Below, in pieces: positions 15,941 through 25,318 of a stretch of 64,000 bases of DNA. This DNA is from Palsa-465 sp963800475. GTDB lineage: Bacteria > Actinomycetota > Thermoleophilia > Solirubrobacterales > Solirubrobacteraceae. The position numbers and the translations under genes were made by a program. The notes under the pieces were generated by a model. That model made no database searches. It worked only from the letters and a program-made list of their open reading frames with translations, and had not been told where the DNA came from. The first letter of the stretch is position 1, and each line of letters opens with the position of its first letter. The DNA is taken from NCBI GenBank assembly GCA_963800475.1, contig CAWDAZ010000001.1:682001-746000 (forward strand). Reading direction: 5' to 3'.

Positions 15941-18409
15941 TTGCGTCGCATTCCGATCATCGTCCTCGCCGTGCTGTGCGCAGCGGCCGTGTCAGCACCA
16001 GCCGCGCTCGCCGCAGACCAGCCTCCGCCGGCCTCCGACTACGCGATCATCGCGCGGGACATCATCCCCTCGGGCGAGTACGGCTCGGTGCCGCCGCCGG
16101 CCAACGCCGACCAGCAGGCGCAGATGTACAACGCGCTGACGCCGCTGTTCGACAACGTCACGCCGAGCGACCTGGTCAACGACTTCAAGGCCGAGCCGCT
16201 CAACATCCAGAACGCGCCCGGCCCGGTGACGACCGAGAGCGTGCCGCACGCCGGCGTCACGGTGTATCGCGACGCCTACAACGTGCCGTACATCTACGCC
16301 ACCACGTATGACGACTACACCTGGGCCGCCGGGTGGATCGAGGCGCAGGACCAGGGACTGCTGCTGGGCGAGGCGCGCTACCTCGGCCGCCTGGCGGCGA
16401 TCGACGCACCTGGCCTGAGCGCGGTCGGCCTGATCGGCAACCTGGCCAGCTTCACCCCCAGCCCGCAGGCCGAAAACGAGGTGGCCAAGCAGACCGGGGC
16501 GCTGCTGGCGTATGGAGCCAGGGGCCGCGCCGTGCTGCACGACATCGATCTCTACCTCCAGGGGATAAACGCGTATTTCGCCGCCCACGGCGGAGGCGTT
16601 CCCTACTCGCGGACCGACATCTACGCCTTCAACGCCATCAAGGATCAGTTCGTCGGCGAGGGCGGTGGAAACCAGGCGCCGAACGCGCAGTTCCTGTCGT
16701 CGCTGACCCGCCGGCTGGGCGCCAGGAAGGGCTACGAGGTGTGGAATGACCTCCGCGAGGCGAACGACCCCGAGGCGCCGGCGAGCGTTCCCGGGCACGT
16801 GCAGTTCCAGCCGCCGCCGAGGAGCACGAGCGGCAACGTGATCCTCGACCCGAACAGCCTGTCGTCGGCCGCGCGGGCGGCGGTCGCCGCAACCGCGCAC
16901 CGCGGGCACGCCAGCAACGAGCTGATGGTGTCCGCGGCCCGCTCCGCGACCCACCACCCGATCATGGTTGCCGGCCCGCAGATCGGCTACTACTACCCGG
17001 GCTTCACCACGGAGGTCGTCGTCCATGCGCCTGGAGTCGACCAGCGCGGCGTGACGACCGTCCCCTTCCCGGGCTACATCTTCATCGGCCGCAGCCAGGA
17101 CCAGTCGTGGACGCTGACCTCCGCCGGGCTGAACCAGATCGACACGTACGTCGAGACGCTGTGCGGCGGGAGCATCCACAAGTACCTCTACAACGGCAAG
17201 TGCCTGCCGATGCAGTTCTTCGACGCAGGCAAGCTCACGAACAAAGGCGTGACGAGCGAAGTCACGTTCTACCGGACGGTGCACGGGCCGGTGTTCGGGT
17301 ACGCCCGCGTCCACGGACGCCGCGTGGCGCTATCGGAGAAGCGCGCGAGCTACGGCAAGGACGTGGTGGACCAGCTCTTCTACCACGACCTGGGGCACGG
17401 CCTCGTTCACAACGCGCGCCAGTTCTTCACGGCGGCCAATCGAACCCCGCAGACGTTCAACTCCTTCTATATGGACGACCACAACATCGGCGTGTTCACC
17501 AGCGGGCTGGTGCCGATACGGCCGTCCAACGTCGATCCCGACCTGCCGATCAACGGCACCGGGCGCGAGGAGTGGCGCGGGTTCGTGTCGTTCAAGAACC
17601 ACCCGCAGGGCATGAATCCGCCCAACGGGGAGATCGTCAACTGGAACAACCGCCCCCAGGCGGGCTATCAGGCGCCGTCGGACAACTGGGCGCTCGGGGC
17701 GATCCAGCGGGTCGACCTGCTGCTCAACAACCTCGGTCATGGCGGCGACCTGACGCCGCCGATGATCACCTCCGCGATGAACGCGGCCGCCACGCAGGAC
17801 GTCCGCGAGATGACGCTCGAGCCGGTGCTCTCGAAGCTGCTGCACGGCGGCCGGGCGCCGAACTCGCGTGACGCGCAGATGCTCGCGTTGCTCGACACGT
17901 GGCACAGCCAGGGGGGTAGCCGACTCGACCGCACCGGCAACGGCCAGATCACGGCGCCCGGCGCGGCGATCATGGACACCGCTTGGCCGCTGCTCGCGAA
18001 GGCGTGGGCCTCGGCGGTGCTCGGGCCGGTGCTGACCCAGCAGTTCGCGAACTTGGTGAGCATCTACGACCAGCCGCCGGGCGGCCAGTACACGGGCTGG
18101 CACATCTACATGTACAAGGACCTGCGCACGATGCTGGGGATGCGCGTGCGCGGCAAGTACGCGATCCGCTACTGCGGAGCCGGCAACCTGCGGCGCTGCC
18201 GGACGCTGCTGTGGCGCGCCATCGACCAGGCCGGCGCCCAGCTGGCGCGCACCCAAGGGTCCAACCCGGCGAACTGGCACTCGAGCGCGACTGCCGAGGA
18301 GATCAAGTTCATCCCCGGGATCCTCTCCTACACGATGCGCTACACCAACCGCCCGACCGGCATCCAGCAGGTGCTGAGCTTCGGCGGTCACGTGCTCGGG
18401 GACGGCTGA
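15941..18409 (+). CDS. Secreted penicillin acylase family N-terminal nucleophile hydrolase
   Basis: A TTG start (GGGGGAG five bases upstream) gives 822 residues with a Sec signal peptide (RRIPIIVLAVLCAAAVSAPAALAA). The alpha chain contains the family's YRDAYNVPYIYATTYDD and AAGWIEAQDQG motifs. Autoprocessing would expose Ser325 in HASNELMVSA as the beta-chain nucleophile, and GPQIGYYYPGF follows as in other family members. The enzymes hydrolyse amide bonds of beta-lactams, acyl-homoserine lactones or other acylated amines outside the cytoplasm. Natural substrate unknown; acyl-homoserine lactone or lipopeptide cleavage is as likely as beta-lactam cleavage. Confidence 0.9.
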   Translation: MRRIPIIVLAVLCAAAVSAPAALAADQPPPASDYAIIARDIIPSGEYGSVPPPANADQQAQMYNALTPLFDNVTPSDLVNDFKAEPLNIQNAPGPVTTESVPHAGVTVYRDAYNVPYIYATTYDDYTWAAGWIEAQDQGLLLGEARYLGRLAAIDAPGLSAVGLIGNLASFTPSPQAENEVAKQTGALLAYGARGRAVLHDIDLYLQGINAYFAAHGGGVPYSRTDIYAFNAIKDQFVGEGGGNQAPNAQFLSSLTRRLGARKGYEVWNDLREANDPEAPASVPGHVQFQPPPRSTSGNVILDPNSLSSAARAAVAATAHRGHASNELMVSAARSATHHPIMVAGPQIGYYYPGFTTEVVVHAPGVDQRGVTTVPFPGYIFIGRSQDQSWTLTSAGLNQIDTYVETLCGGSIHKYLYNGKCLPMQFFDAGKLTNKGVTSEVTFYRTVHGPVFGYARVHGRRVALSEKRASYGKDVVDQLFYHDLGHGLVHNARQFFTAANRTPQTFNSFYMDDHNIGVFTSGLVPIRPSNVDPDLPINGTGREEWRGFVSFKNHPQGMNPPNGEIVNWNNRPQAGYQAPSDNWALGAIQRVDLLLNNLGHGGDLTPPMITSAMNAAATQDVREMTLEPVLSKLLHGGRAPNSRDAQMLALLDTWHSQGGSRLDRTGNGQITAPGAAIMDTAWPLLAKAWASAVLGPVLTQQFANLVSIYDQPPGGQYTGWHIYMYKDLRTMLGMRVRGKYAIRYCGAGNLRRCRTLLWRAIDQAGAQLARTQGSNPANWHSSATAEEIKFIPGILSYTMRYTNRPTGIQQVLSFGGHVLGDG

Positions 18410-18441
18410 GGCCGATAAGCGCAGGGCGGGCCCGTCGCCCC

Positions 18442-19614
18442 TCAGCGGGGGACGGGACCGCCCGCGAGCGCGACGAGCACCCCGACGGCACCGGCGAGCA
18501 GCAGCGTCGAGACGACGCCGCGCCGCGCCAGCAGCAGCGCGAACGCGGCGGCCGCGAGCAGCAGGTACTGCCAGGTCTCCTGAAGCGCCCCGGCGAGCGG
18601 GATCGCCGAGCCGAGGATCGCGCCGATCGACGCCGGCCCCGCCCCGGCGAGAAACCCCTTCGCGCGCGCGTTGCCCCGCAGGCGGTCGAAGTGGCCGCCG
18701 CCGATCAGCACGAACAGAAACGACGGCGCGAATGCGATCGCCGCCGCCAGCGCGCCGCCGCCGAGCCCGTGGGCCGCGTACCCGACCGCGGCGACCGTGG
18801 CGACCACCGGACCAGGGGTCACCTGGCCGAGCGCGACTGCGTTCAGGAACCCGGCATTGGTCATCCAGTGGTACGCGTGAACGGCGTCGTGCTGCATCAG
18901 CGGGACGATCACGAATCCGCCGCCGAACGACAGTGCCCCGACCTTCAGCGCCACCCAGGCGAGCGCGCCGATCCCACCCGCGCCAGCGCTGGCGGGCAGC
19001 AGTAGCGGCCAGAAGCCGTGCGCGGCGTCGAGCCGGCGTGAGCGTTGCGTGGCGATCGCGAGCTCGAGCGCGCCGCAGCCGAGCAGCACCAGCACCAGGT
19101 ACGGACCGACCGTCGCCGCCGCGACCGCGCCGGCCAGCACGTACGCCAGCCATCGCAGCCTCCGTCCGCCGCCGCCGCGCGCCCCGCGCCAGCTCGGCCA
19201 CGCGAGGCCGAGCCCGGCGCGGACCGCCACCGCCGCGACAGCAGCCCCCGCGCCCGCCCCCGCGCCGCGGATCCACAGTGGCGGGGAGGTGGCGAGGAAC
19301 AGCGTCGACAGCGCCAGCATCAGCACGACCGACGGCAGGATGAACCCGAGCCCGCCGACCACGGCGCCCGCCGGGCCGGCAATCCGCCGCGCGCAGTAGA
19401 TCGCGAGCTGGGTCGACGCGGGCCCGGGGAGCAGCCCGCAGGCGGCGATCGCGTCCTCGAGCTCGCGGGGCGTCATCCACCGCTCGCGGTCGACGACCAG
19501 GCGCCGGAGCAGCTCGATGTGTGCGGGCGGGCCACCGAAGCCCGTCACGCCGATCCGGCTCCACTCGCTCGCCACCGTCCGGAGCGGGACGCGGCGGGTG
19601 GGGAGCGTGGTCAT
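18442..19614 (-). CDS. chrA: Chromate efflux transporter (ChrA, long chain)
   Basis: A 390-residue protein made of two homologous halves, each of about five TM segments: the classic long-chain CHR arrangement. Each half starts with the FGGPPAHIELLRRLVVDRER-type or KVGALSFGGGFVIVPLMQHD motif and contains GLLPGPASTQLAIYCA or ALGQVTPGPVVATVAAVGY. These proteins export chromate (often as a sulfate analogue) across the inner membrane. The ATG overlaps the stop of the upstream GNAT gene (ATGA), so the two are an operon. Confidence 0.92.
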   Translation of the reverse strand: MTTLPTRRVPLRTVASEWSRIGVTGFGGPPAHIELLRRLVVDRERWMTPRELEDAIAACGLLPGPASTQLAIYCARRIAGPAGAVVGGLGFILPSVVLMLALSTLFLATSPPLWIRGAGAGAGAAVAAVAVRAGLGLAWPSWRGARGGGGRRLRWLAYVLAGAVAAATVGPYLVLVLLGCGALELAIATQRSRRLDAAHGFWPLLLPASAGAGGIGALAWVALKVGALSFGGGFVIVPLMQHDAVHAYHWMTNAGFLNAVALGQVTPGPVVATVAAVGYAAHGLGGGALAAAIAFAPSFLFVLIGGGHFDRLRGNARAKGFLAGAGPASIGAILGSAIPLAGALQETWQYLLLAAAAFALLLARRGVVSTLLLAGAVGVLVALAGGPVPR

Positions 19615-20114
19615 CCGCGACCCGCGCGGCTCCCGAACGCGACCCGTTCGAGCGCGTCGCCGTCGAGGCGGTGCATCACCCACTCGCCGAGCTGCCCGGC
19701 GCCGAGCTTCGCGTAGAAGTCGAGCGCGGGAGCGTTCCAGTCGAGCGCGGCCCACTCGAGCCGGGCGCAGCCGCGCTCGACGGCGATCTCCGCGACCCGC
19801 GCGAGCAGCGCGCCACCGAGTCCGGACCGCCGGTGCCGGGGCGGCACGTACAGATCCTCGAGCCACAGCCCCGGCCGGCACTCCCAGGTCGAGAAGCTGC
19901 CGTGGAACAGCGCGAATCCGGCCGGCTCCCCGCCGACCTCGGCGATCAGCGCCTCGGCGGAGGGCTCCGGACCGAACAGCGCGTCGCCGAGCTGCTCGGG
20001 CGTGCCGGTGACCTTGTCCGGCGCGCGCTCGTACTCGGCCAGCCCCTTGATCAGCGAGTAGATCAGCCCGACGTCGGCGGGCGCGGCGGGGCGGATCACG
20101 GTCTCGGGCTCCAA
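19611..20114 (-). CDS. GNAT family N-acetyltransferase
   Basis: A 167-residue acetyltransferase from a TTG start. PAAPADVGLIYSLIKGLAEYE is the GNAT N-terminal helix. LEDLYVPPRHRRSGLGGALL is motif A with the R-x-x-G-x-G/A acetyl-CoA loop, and DWNAPALDFYAKLGA is motif B. It resembles the diamine acetyltransferase-like branch (YERAPD, LYVPP), but the substrate is uncertain. It overlaps the start of chrA. Confidence 0.88.
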   Translation of the reverse strand: MEPETVIRPAAPADVGLIYSLIKGLAEYERAPDKVTGTPEQLGDALFGPEPSAEALIAEVGGEPAGFALFHGSFSTWECRPGLWLEDLYVPPRHRRSGLGGALLARVAEIAVERGCARLEWAALDWNAPALDFYAKLGAGQLGEWVMHRLDGDALERVAFGSRAGRG

Positions 20115-20188
20115 GCGGGGCCGACGATATCGCGGTCATCGGGCTCCGGTGGCGCTGAGATTCGCGTTTCAGGGAAGATGTTGCGGCG

Positions 20189-23164
20189 ATGCCGCTGGTC
20201 CCAGACACGCTCACCCGTCCGGTCACGAGGCTCGGATCCGTCGCCCAGAACGCGCTCGAGGTCGCGCGCTTCGGGGGGCTGACGACCGACGAAGAGGCCT
20301 CGCCCTACGAGGTCGCGGCCGAGCACCGCGTCTACAAGCTGCGCCACTACTTCCCGAACATCGATGGCGCCGATCCCGGTCCGCCGGTGCTGCTCGTGCC
20401 GCCGATGATGCTGGCGGCCGATGTGTACGACGTCGCGCCGAACTCGAGCGCCGTCACGATCCTGCGCGAGCAGGGCTCGGATCCGTGGGTGGTCGACTTC
20501 GGCGCCCCGGAGCACGAGGAGGGGGGACTCGAGCGGACGCTCGCCGACCACGTGCTGGCGGTCTCGGAGGCTGTCGAGCGGGTGCGCGAGCTGACCGGGC
20601 GCGACGTGCACCTGGGCGGCTACTCGCAGGGCGGGATGTTCTGCTACCAGACGGCGGCGTACCGGCGGGGGGAGGGGATCGACTCGGTGATCACGTTCGG
20701 CAGCCCGGTCGACACCCGGCAGGCGATGCCGTTCGGGATTCCCGAGCGGTTCGCCTCGGACGCGGCCGAGCTGTTCGCCGACGTGTTCCGGGTGTGGTCG
20801 CTCCCGGCGTGGGCGAGCCGCACCGGCTTCCGCCTGCTCGACCCCGTCAAGACGCTGCGCGGCCAGGCGGAGTTCATCATGCATCTCCACGACCGCGAGG
20901 CGCTGCTCCGCCGCGAGCGCCAGCGCCGGTTCCTCGAGGGCGAGGGCTGGGTCGCGTGGCCCGGGCCCGCGATGGCCGACTTCCTGCGCCAGTTCATCGC
21001 CCACAACCGGATGCTCGAGGGCGGGTTCGTGATCGAGGATCGGCTGGTGACGCTGGCCGACATCCGCCGCCCGATCCTGGCCGTCGTCGGGACCGTCGAC
21101 CAGATCGCCCCGGCCGCCGGGGTGCGCGCGATCGCGCAGGCCGCGCCGGCCGCCGAGATCTACGAGCTCGACCTGCGGGCGGGCCATTTCGGCCTGGTGG
21201 TCGGCTCGACCTCGACGTCGATCACCTGGCCGACGGTCGCCGGCTGGACCCGCTGGCGCGACGGCGAGGGGCCGCTGCCCGACAACATCGCGCCGCTGTC
21301 CGAGGACGGCTCGACCGAGCTCGTCGAGCAGGTCCGGGGCCGGCTCGGGTACGGAGCCGAGCTCGCGGCGGGGGTGGGGGCCGGGATGGCCAGGTCGGTA
21401 TTCGGGACCGCGACGCGAGCGGCGAAGGGCGTTCGGGTGCTGGCGCGCGAGGCGGCCGGCCAGCTGCCGCGGCTCGCGAGGCTCGAGCAGATGCAGCCGA
21501 ACACGCGGATCTCGCTCGGGCTGCTGGTCGAGGAACGCAGCCGGCGCAGCCCGGACGAGGTGCTGTTCCTGTTCGAGGACCGCGCGTACACCGCCAAGGA
21601 CGTCAACGAGCGGATCGACAACGTCGTCCGCGGGCTGATCTCGATCGGCGTGCGGCAAGGAGAGCACGTGGGCGTGCTGATGAGCACGAGGCCGAGCGCA
21701 CTCGCCGCGGTCGTCGCGCTGAGCCGCCTCGGAGCTGTCTCAGTGCTGCTGCGTCCCGACGGCGACATCGCGCGCGAGGCGCGGCTCGGGCAGGTCGAGC
21801 GGATCATCGCCGACCCCGAGCACGCCGCACCCGCGGCCGACCTCGGCGAGGTCGCGATCTACGTGCTGGGCGGCGGGGGAGCGCCGCGCGACCTCGGCCT
21901 GCCGCTGACCACCGACCTCGAGCAGATCGACCCGGGCGCGGTCGACCTCCCCCGCTGGTACCGACCCAACCCGGGCCGAGCCGCCGAGGTCGCATTCATC
22001 ATGTTCACCGGGGAGGGCGAGCGCACCCGGATGAGCCGGATCAGCAACCGGCGCTGGGCGCTGTCCGCCGTTGGCACGGCGACCTCCGCGGCACTGTCGG
22101 GAGACGACACCGTGTACAGCGTCACCCCGCCTTACCACCCGTCGGCGCTGATGGTGAGCATCGGCGGCGCGATCGCCGGCGGCGCGCGCCTGGCGATGGC
22201 GCGGAACTTCGATCCGTCCACGTTCTGGGAGGAAGTCCGCCGCTACGGAGTGACGGTGGTCTCGTACACGTGGACGCTCCTACACGACCTAGCCGAGGCG
22301 CCGCCGGAGCCCGGCGAGCGGCACCACCCGGTGCGGCTGTTCATCGGCTCGGGGATGCCGCGTGGCTTGTGGCGGCGGGTCGAGGAGCGGTTCGCACCCG
22401 CTCGGGTGCTCGAGTTCTACGCGTCCACGGAGGCGGCCGCGATCCTCGTCAACCTCCGCGACGTCAAGCGCGGCGCGATGGGCCGGGCGCTCCCCGGCAG
22501 CGCCGAGGTGAAGATCGCCCGCTACGACATCGAGGCGGGAGGGTTGCTGCTCGGACGCGACGGGTTCGCGCGCGAGTGCGCCGTCGACGAGGTCGGGATG
22601 CTGCTCGCGAAGGTCCGGCCGACCGATCCGCTCACCGTGGTGCCGCTGCGCGGGGTGTTCTCTCCCCAGGACGCATGGGTCGTGACCGGCGACCTGTTCA
22701 GGCGCGATGGGGAAGGCGACCACTGGCGGGTCGACAACCTCGCCGAGGTGATCCGAACCTCCGAGGGGCCGGTGTTCAGCGGCCCGATCCGGGACGCGCT
22801 CGGCGAGCTCCCCGCCGTCGACCTGGCCGTTGCATACGGAGTCAGGCCACGCCCGGACGAGGCCCAGATCGCAATCGGCGCGGTCACCCTGCGGCGCGGC
22901 CATCGGCTGACTGCCCGGGAGCTCGGGCGGGCGCTCGCCGGGCTCGACCCCGCCCAGCGCCCCGCGATCGTCGAGGTTGTCGAGCGGATCCCGGTCACCA
23001 CCTGGTACCGGCCGATCACGGCGCCGCTGCGCGACGCCGGCGTACCGGAGCCGGGCGAGGCGACGCAGGCGTGGTACCGGGATCCGGTGAAGGACAGCTA
23101 CCGCTCGCTGACGCCGGCCGTGTACCGGCGGCTTGCCGGGGTCGAGGCGGCCGGGAAGGCCTGA
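20189..23164 (+). CDS. Fusion of PhaC-like alpha/beta hydrolase and AMP-binding (acyl-CoA synthetase-like) domains
   Basis: A 991-residue protein. Residues about 1-370 form an alpha/beta hydrolase similar to class III PHA synthases. The nucleophile elbow is GGYSQGG with Ser146 where PHA synthases have Cys; Asp in VVGTVDQIAP and His in RAGHFGLV complete a triad. From about residue 430 an adenylate-forming fold follows (TAKDVNERIDNVVRGL, EFYASTEAAAILVNL, VTGDLF). The ATP loop is altered (FTGEGERTRM instead of TSGTTGxPK) and the usual C-terminal catalytic Lys is replaced in IPVTTWYRPI, so adenylation may be lost or modified. Similar fusions are, from memory, annotated as acyl-CoA synthetases in mycobacteria. 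Nearby WS/DGAT and hydrolase genes suggest lipid metabolism. Confidence 0.82.
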   Translation: MPLVPDTLTRPVTRLGSVAQNALEVARFGGLTTDEEASPYEVAAEHRVYKLRHYFPNIDGADPGPPVLLVPPMMLAADVYDVAPNSSAVTILREQGSDPWVVDFGAPEHEEGGLERTLADHVLAVSEAVERVRELTGRDVHLGGYSQGGMFCYQTAAYRRGEGIDSVITFGSPVDTRQAMPFGIPERFASDAAELFADVFRVWSLPAWASRTGFRLLDPVKTLRGQAEFIMHLHDREALLRRERQRRFLEGEGWVAWPGPAMADFLRQFIAHNRMLEGGFVIEDRLVTLADIRRPILAVVGTVDQIAPAAGVRAIAQAAPAAEIYELDLRAGHFGLVVGSTSTSITWPTVAGWTRWRDGEGPLPDNIAPLSEDGSTELVEQVRGRLGYGAELAAGVGAGMARSVFGTATRAAKGVRVLAREAAGQLPRLARLEQMQPNTRISLGLLVEERSRRSPDEVLFLFEDRAYTAKDVNERIDNVVRGLISIGVRQGEHVGVLMSTRPSALAAVVALSRLGAVSVLLRPDGDIAREARLGQVERIIADPEHAAPAADLGEVAIYVLGGGGAPRDLGLPLTTDLEQIDPGAVDLPRWYRPNPGRAAEVAFIMFTGEGERTRMSRISNRRWALSAVGTATSAALSGDDTVYSVTPPYHPSALMVSIGGAIAGGARLAMARNFDPSTFWEEVRRYGVTVVSYTWTLLHDLAEAPPEPGERHHPVRLFIGSGMPRGLWRRVEERFAPARVLEFYASTEAAAILVNLRDVKRGAMGRALPGSAEVKIARYDIEAGGLLLGRDGFARECAVDEVGMLLAKVRPTDPLTVVPLRGVFSPQDAWVVTGDLFRRDGEGDHWRVDNLAEVIRTSEGPVFSGPIRDALGELPAVDLAVAYGVRPRPDEAQIAIGAVTLRRGHRLTARELGRALAGLDPAQRPAIVEVVERIPVTTWYRPITAPLRDAGVPEPGEATQAWYRDPVKDSYRSLTPAVYRRLAGVEAAGKA

Positions 23165-23179
23165 CCGGGCTCGGCGACG

Positions 23180-23548
23180 CTAGAGCGCGCGGAGCGCGCG
23201 CACCCAGGTTGCGTATCCGGCGACGTTGAACGCCAGCCCGATCGCAAGCGTCCGGTCGAGGCCGCCGCGGCTGCGCAGCTCCTCGAGCAGCGAGACGGTG
23301 TCGGTGCCTTCGCAGATCAGGTTGATGTTGGTCGCGTGGCGGTGCTCCCCGCTCTTCACGGCCGCCGCCGTCAGTCCCGCGACCAGCAGGTCGCGTCCGC
23401 CGAACAACCGGTTCAGATACCGCGCATCGGGGTCGACGTCCTCCTCGGCCATGCCCGCGGCCGAATTGAGCAGCTTCGGGAACAGCAGCGCCAGCAGTCC
23501 GTAGGTCGCCCGCAACGCCGAGCCCTGGAGGAGGATCTTGGCCGCCAT
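23180..23548 (-). CDS. Small membrane protein (DUF4267-like)
   Basis: A 122-residue protein with three or four hydrophobic helices (GSALRATYGLLALLFPKLL, GGRDLLVAGLTAAAV, AIGLAFNVAGYATWV). DPDARYLNRLFGGRDLL is the recognisable core of small actinobacterial integral membrane proteins of the DUF4267 type. A longer frame on this strand only shadows the phospholipase gene. Function unknown. Confidence 0.7.
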   Translation of the reverse strand: MAAKILLQGSALRATYGLLALLFPKLLNSAAGMAEEDVDPDARYLNRLFGGRDLLVAGLTAAAVKSGEHRHATNINLICEGTDTVSLLEELRSRGGLDRTLAIGLAFNVAGYATWVRALRAL

Positions 23549-23614
23549 CGGCCCGGATCCTATTCGCAAGCTGGTTACGCAGGCGTGCTCGTCGCTGCCT
23601 AAAGTCCCGCGACG

Positions 23615-25318
23615 GTGAACGGACCGAGGGGATTCACGCGCCGCGGGGTGATGCGCGCCGCCGGCGGGGCGGTGGCGCTCGGCGCGCTGTCCGGCACTGA
23701 GCCATGGCTTGCGCGCGCGGCGGGGATCGGCGTCCGCGGCCCCGACTCGCTGCCCGACCCGACCCGCCCGGCGGGGCAGCCGACCGTGACGCTGCCGTTC
23801 GACCATATCGTGATGGTGATGCAGGAGAACCACTCGTTCGACAACTACTTCGGGATGCTGCCGCGCCGCGGGCAGCCGCTCGCTGACGGCTTCAGGTTCG
23901 ATCGCGGCGGCACGCCGCTGAACTCGAACCCGTACAAGGGTGGGATCGCGCGGGTTCTGCATGCGCCGAGCGAGTGTCAGCCGACCGATGTCACCCAGTC
24001 CTGGAACGGCAGCCACGAGGAGATCGACCACGGGCGGATGGACGGGTTCGCCCGGACGATCGCCGGCCAGATGTACTACTACGACGAGTCTGACATCCCG
24101 TTCTACTACTCGCTCGCGAACGCGTTCTGCATCGGCAACAGGTGGTTCTGCTCGGCGCCCTGCCAGACGTTCCCGAACCGCCGGTTCTTTCTGTGCGGGA
24201 CCGCGTTCGGCCTGATCTCGACCGACATCTCGAGTGTCACGAAGTCGCCGCCCAACGGCACGATCGTCGATCGCCTGAACCGCTACGGGGTCTCGTGGAA
24301 GGACTACTTCGTCGACGTGCCGGCGACCGGTGTGATCGAGGAGATCCCGCAGCGCAACCCCCAGAACATGGCCACGATCGCCCAGTTCTTCGCCGACTGC
24401 AAGGCGGGCACGCTGCCGTCGGTGTGCTGGGTCGATTCGGAGATCGGGGCGCTCAACCAGGTCGGCTCGGATCTCGCCAACCAGGTGCCGGTCGGCAACG
24501 GCGTTTCGAACTACACCGCCGCGCAGGACCAGGACGAGGAGAACCCCGCCGACATCCAGATCGGCGAGTCGTTCGTACAGTCCGTGGTCGAGGCGGTGCT
24601 CGCCTCGCCGGCGTGGCCCCGGACGCTGCTGATCTGGCTCTACGACGAGCACGGCGGCTACTACGACCACGTGCCGCCGCCGCCCGCGATTGCGCCTGAC
24701 TCGATCAAGCCCGTGCTCGGGCCGAAGGACTACCCGGGCGGCTATGACCTGTACGGCCCGCGCGTGCCGGCAGTCGTCGTGTCGCCGTACGCGAAGCCCC
24801 ACGGCGTCAGCAGCACGGTGTGCGACCACGCCTCGGCGCTCGCGACGATCGAGGCGAAGTGGAACCTGCCCGCGTGCACGTATCGCGACGCCAATGCGAA
24901 CACCGTCGCGAGCTTCCTGGATGCCAAGCCGGCGCTGCTCGATCCGCCGATGCTGGCCGACTCGGGCAGTCTCACGAGCGGAGAGAACAATTGCGACACC
25001 TCCGATCCGACGCTGAAGGTGCTGCCGACACCCAAGTCGGCGCATACGGGAGCGCTGACGGTGCGACTGATCGGCCGCGCGCGCGACGGCGAGGCGTTGG
25101 TCGTCGAGCTTCGCGCGGCGGCGCGCGCGCTCACCGGCGTCGAGGTCGAGCTGCTACGGCGCGGGAGGCTGCTCGCGCGCGTCCGAGCCGGGCGCGTCGG
25201 GCCCCGGTTCGTGAAGCTCGCGCTCCGCACCCGCCGGCGCCTCCCGGGCGGCCTGTACACGCTCGTCGTCCGCCACGACGGCCGCGTGCTCGCCCGCCGC
25301 ACCGTCCACGTGCACTGA
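23615..25318 (+). CDS. Tat-exported phosphoesterase (phospholipase C/acid phosphatase family)
   Basis: A 567-residue protein from a GTG start. The N-terminus has a twin-arginine signal (TRRGVMRAAGGAVALGAL). DHIVMVMQENHSFDNYFG is the family hallmark with metal-binding Asp/Glu-Asn. Further metal and catalytic stretches are SHEEIDHGRMDGF, NRWFCSAPCQTFPNRRF, YDEHGGYYDHVPPP and RVPAVVVSPYAKP. It hydrolyses phosphodiesters, probably phosphatidylcholine or related lipids, outside the membrane. The last 100 residues form a beta-rich arginine-heavy domain. Its 3' end overlaps the convergent WS/DGAT gene by 165 bases. Confidence 0.9.
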   Translation: MNGPRGFTRRGVMRAAGGAVALGALSGTEPWLARAAGIGVRGPDSLPDPTRPAGQPTVTLPFDHIVMVMQENHSFDNYFGMLPRRGQPLADGFRFDRGGTPLNSNPYKGGIARVLHAPSECQPTDVTQSWNGSHEEIDHGRMDGFARTIAGQMYYYDESDIPFYYSLANAFCIGNRWFCSAPCQTFPNRRFFLCGTAFGLISTDISSVTKSPPNGTIVDRLNRYGVSWKDYFVDVPATGVIEEIPQRNPQNMATIAQFFADCKAGTLPSVCWVDSEIGALNQVGSDLANQVPVGNGVSNYTAAQDQDEENPADIQIGESFVQSVVEAVLASPAWPRTLLIWLYDEHGGYYDHVPPPPAIAPDSIKPVLGPKDYPGGYDLYGPRVPAVVVSPYAKPHGVSSTVCDHASALATIEAKWNLPACTYRDANANTVASFLDAKPALLDPPMLADSGSLTSGENNCDTSDPTLKVLPTPKSAHTGALTVRLIGRARDGEALVVELRAAARALTGVEVELLRRGRLLARVRAGRVGPRFVKLALRTRRRLPGGLYTLVVRHDGRVLARRTVHVH

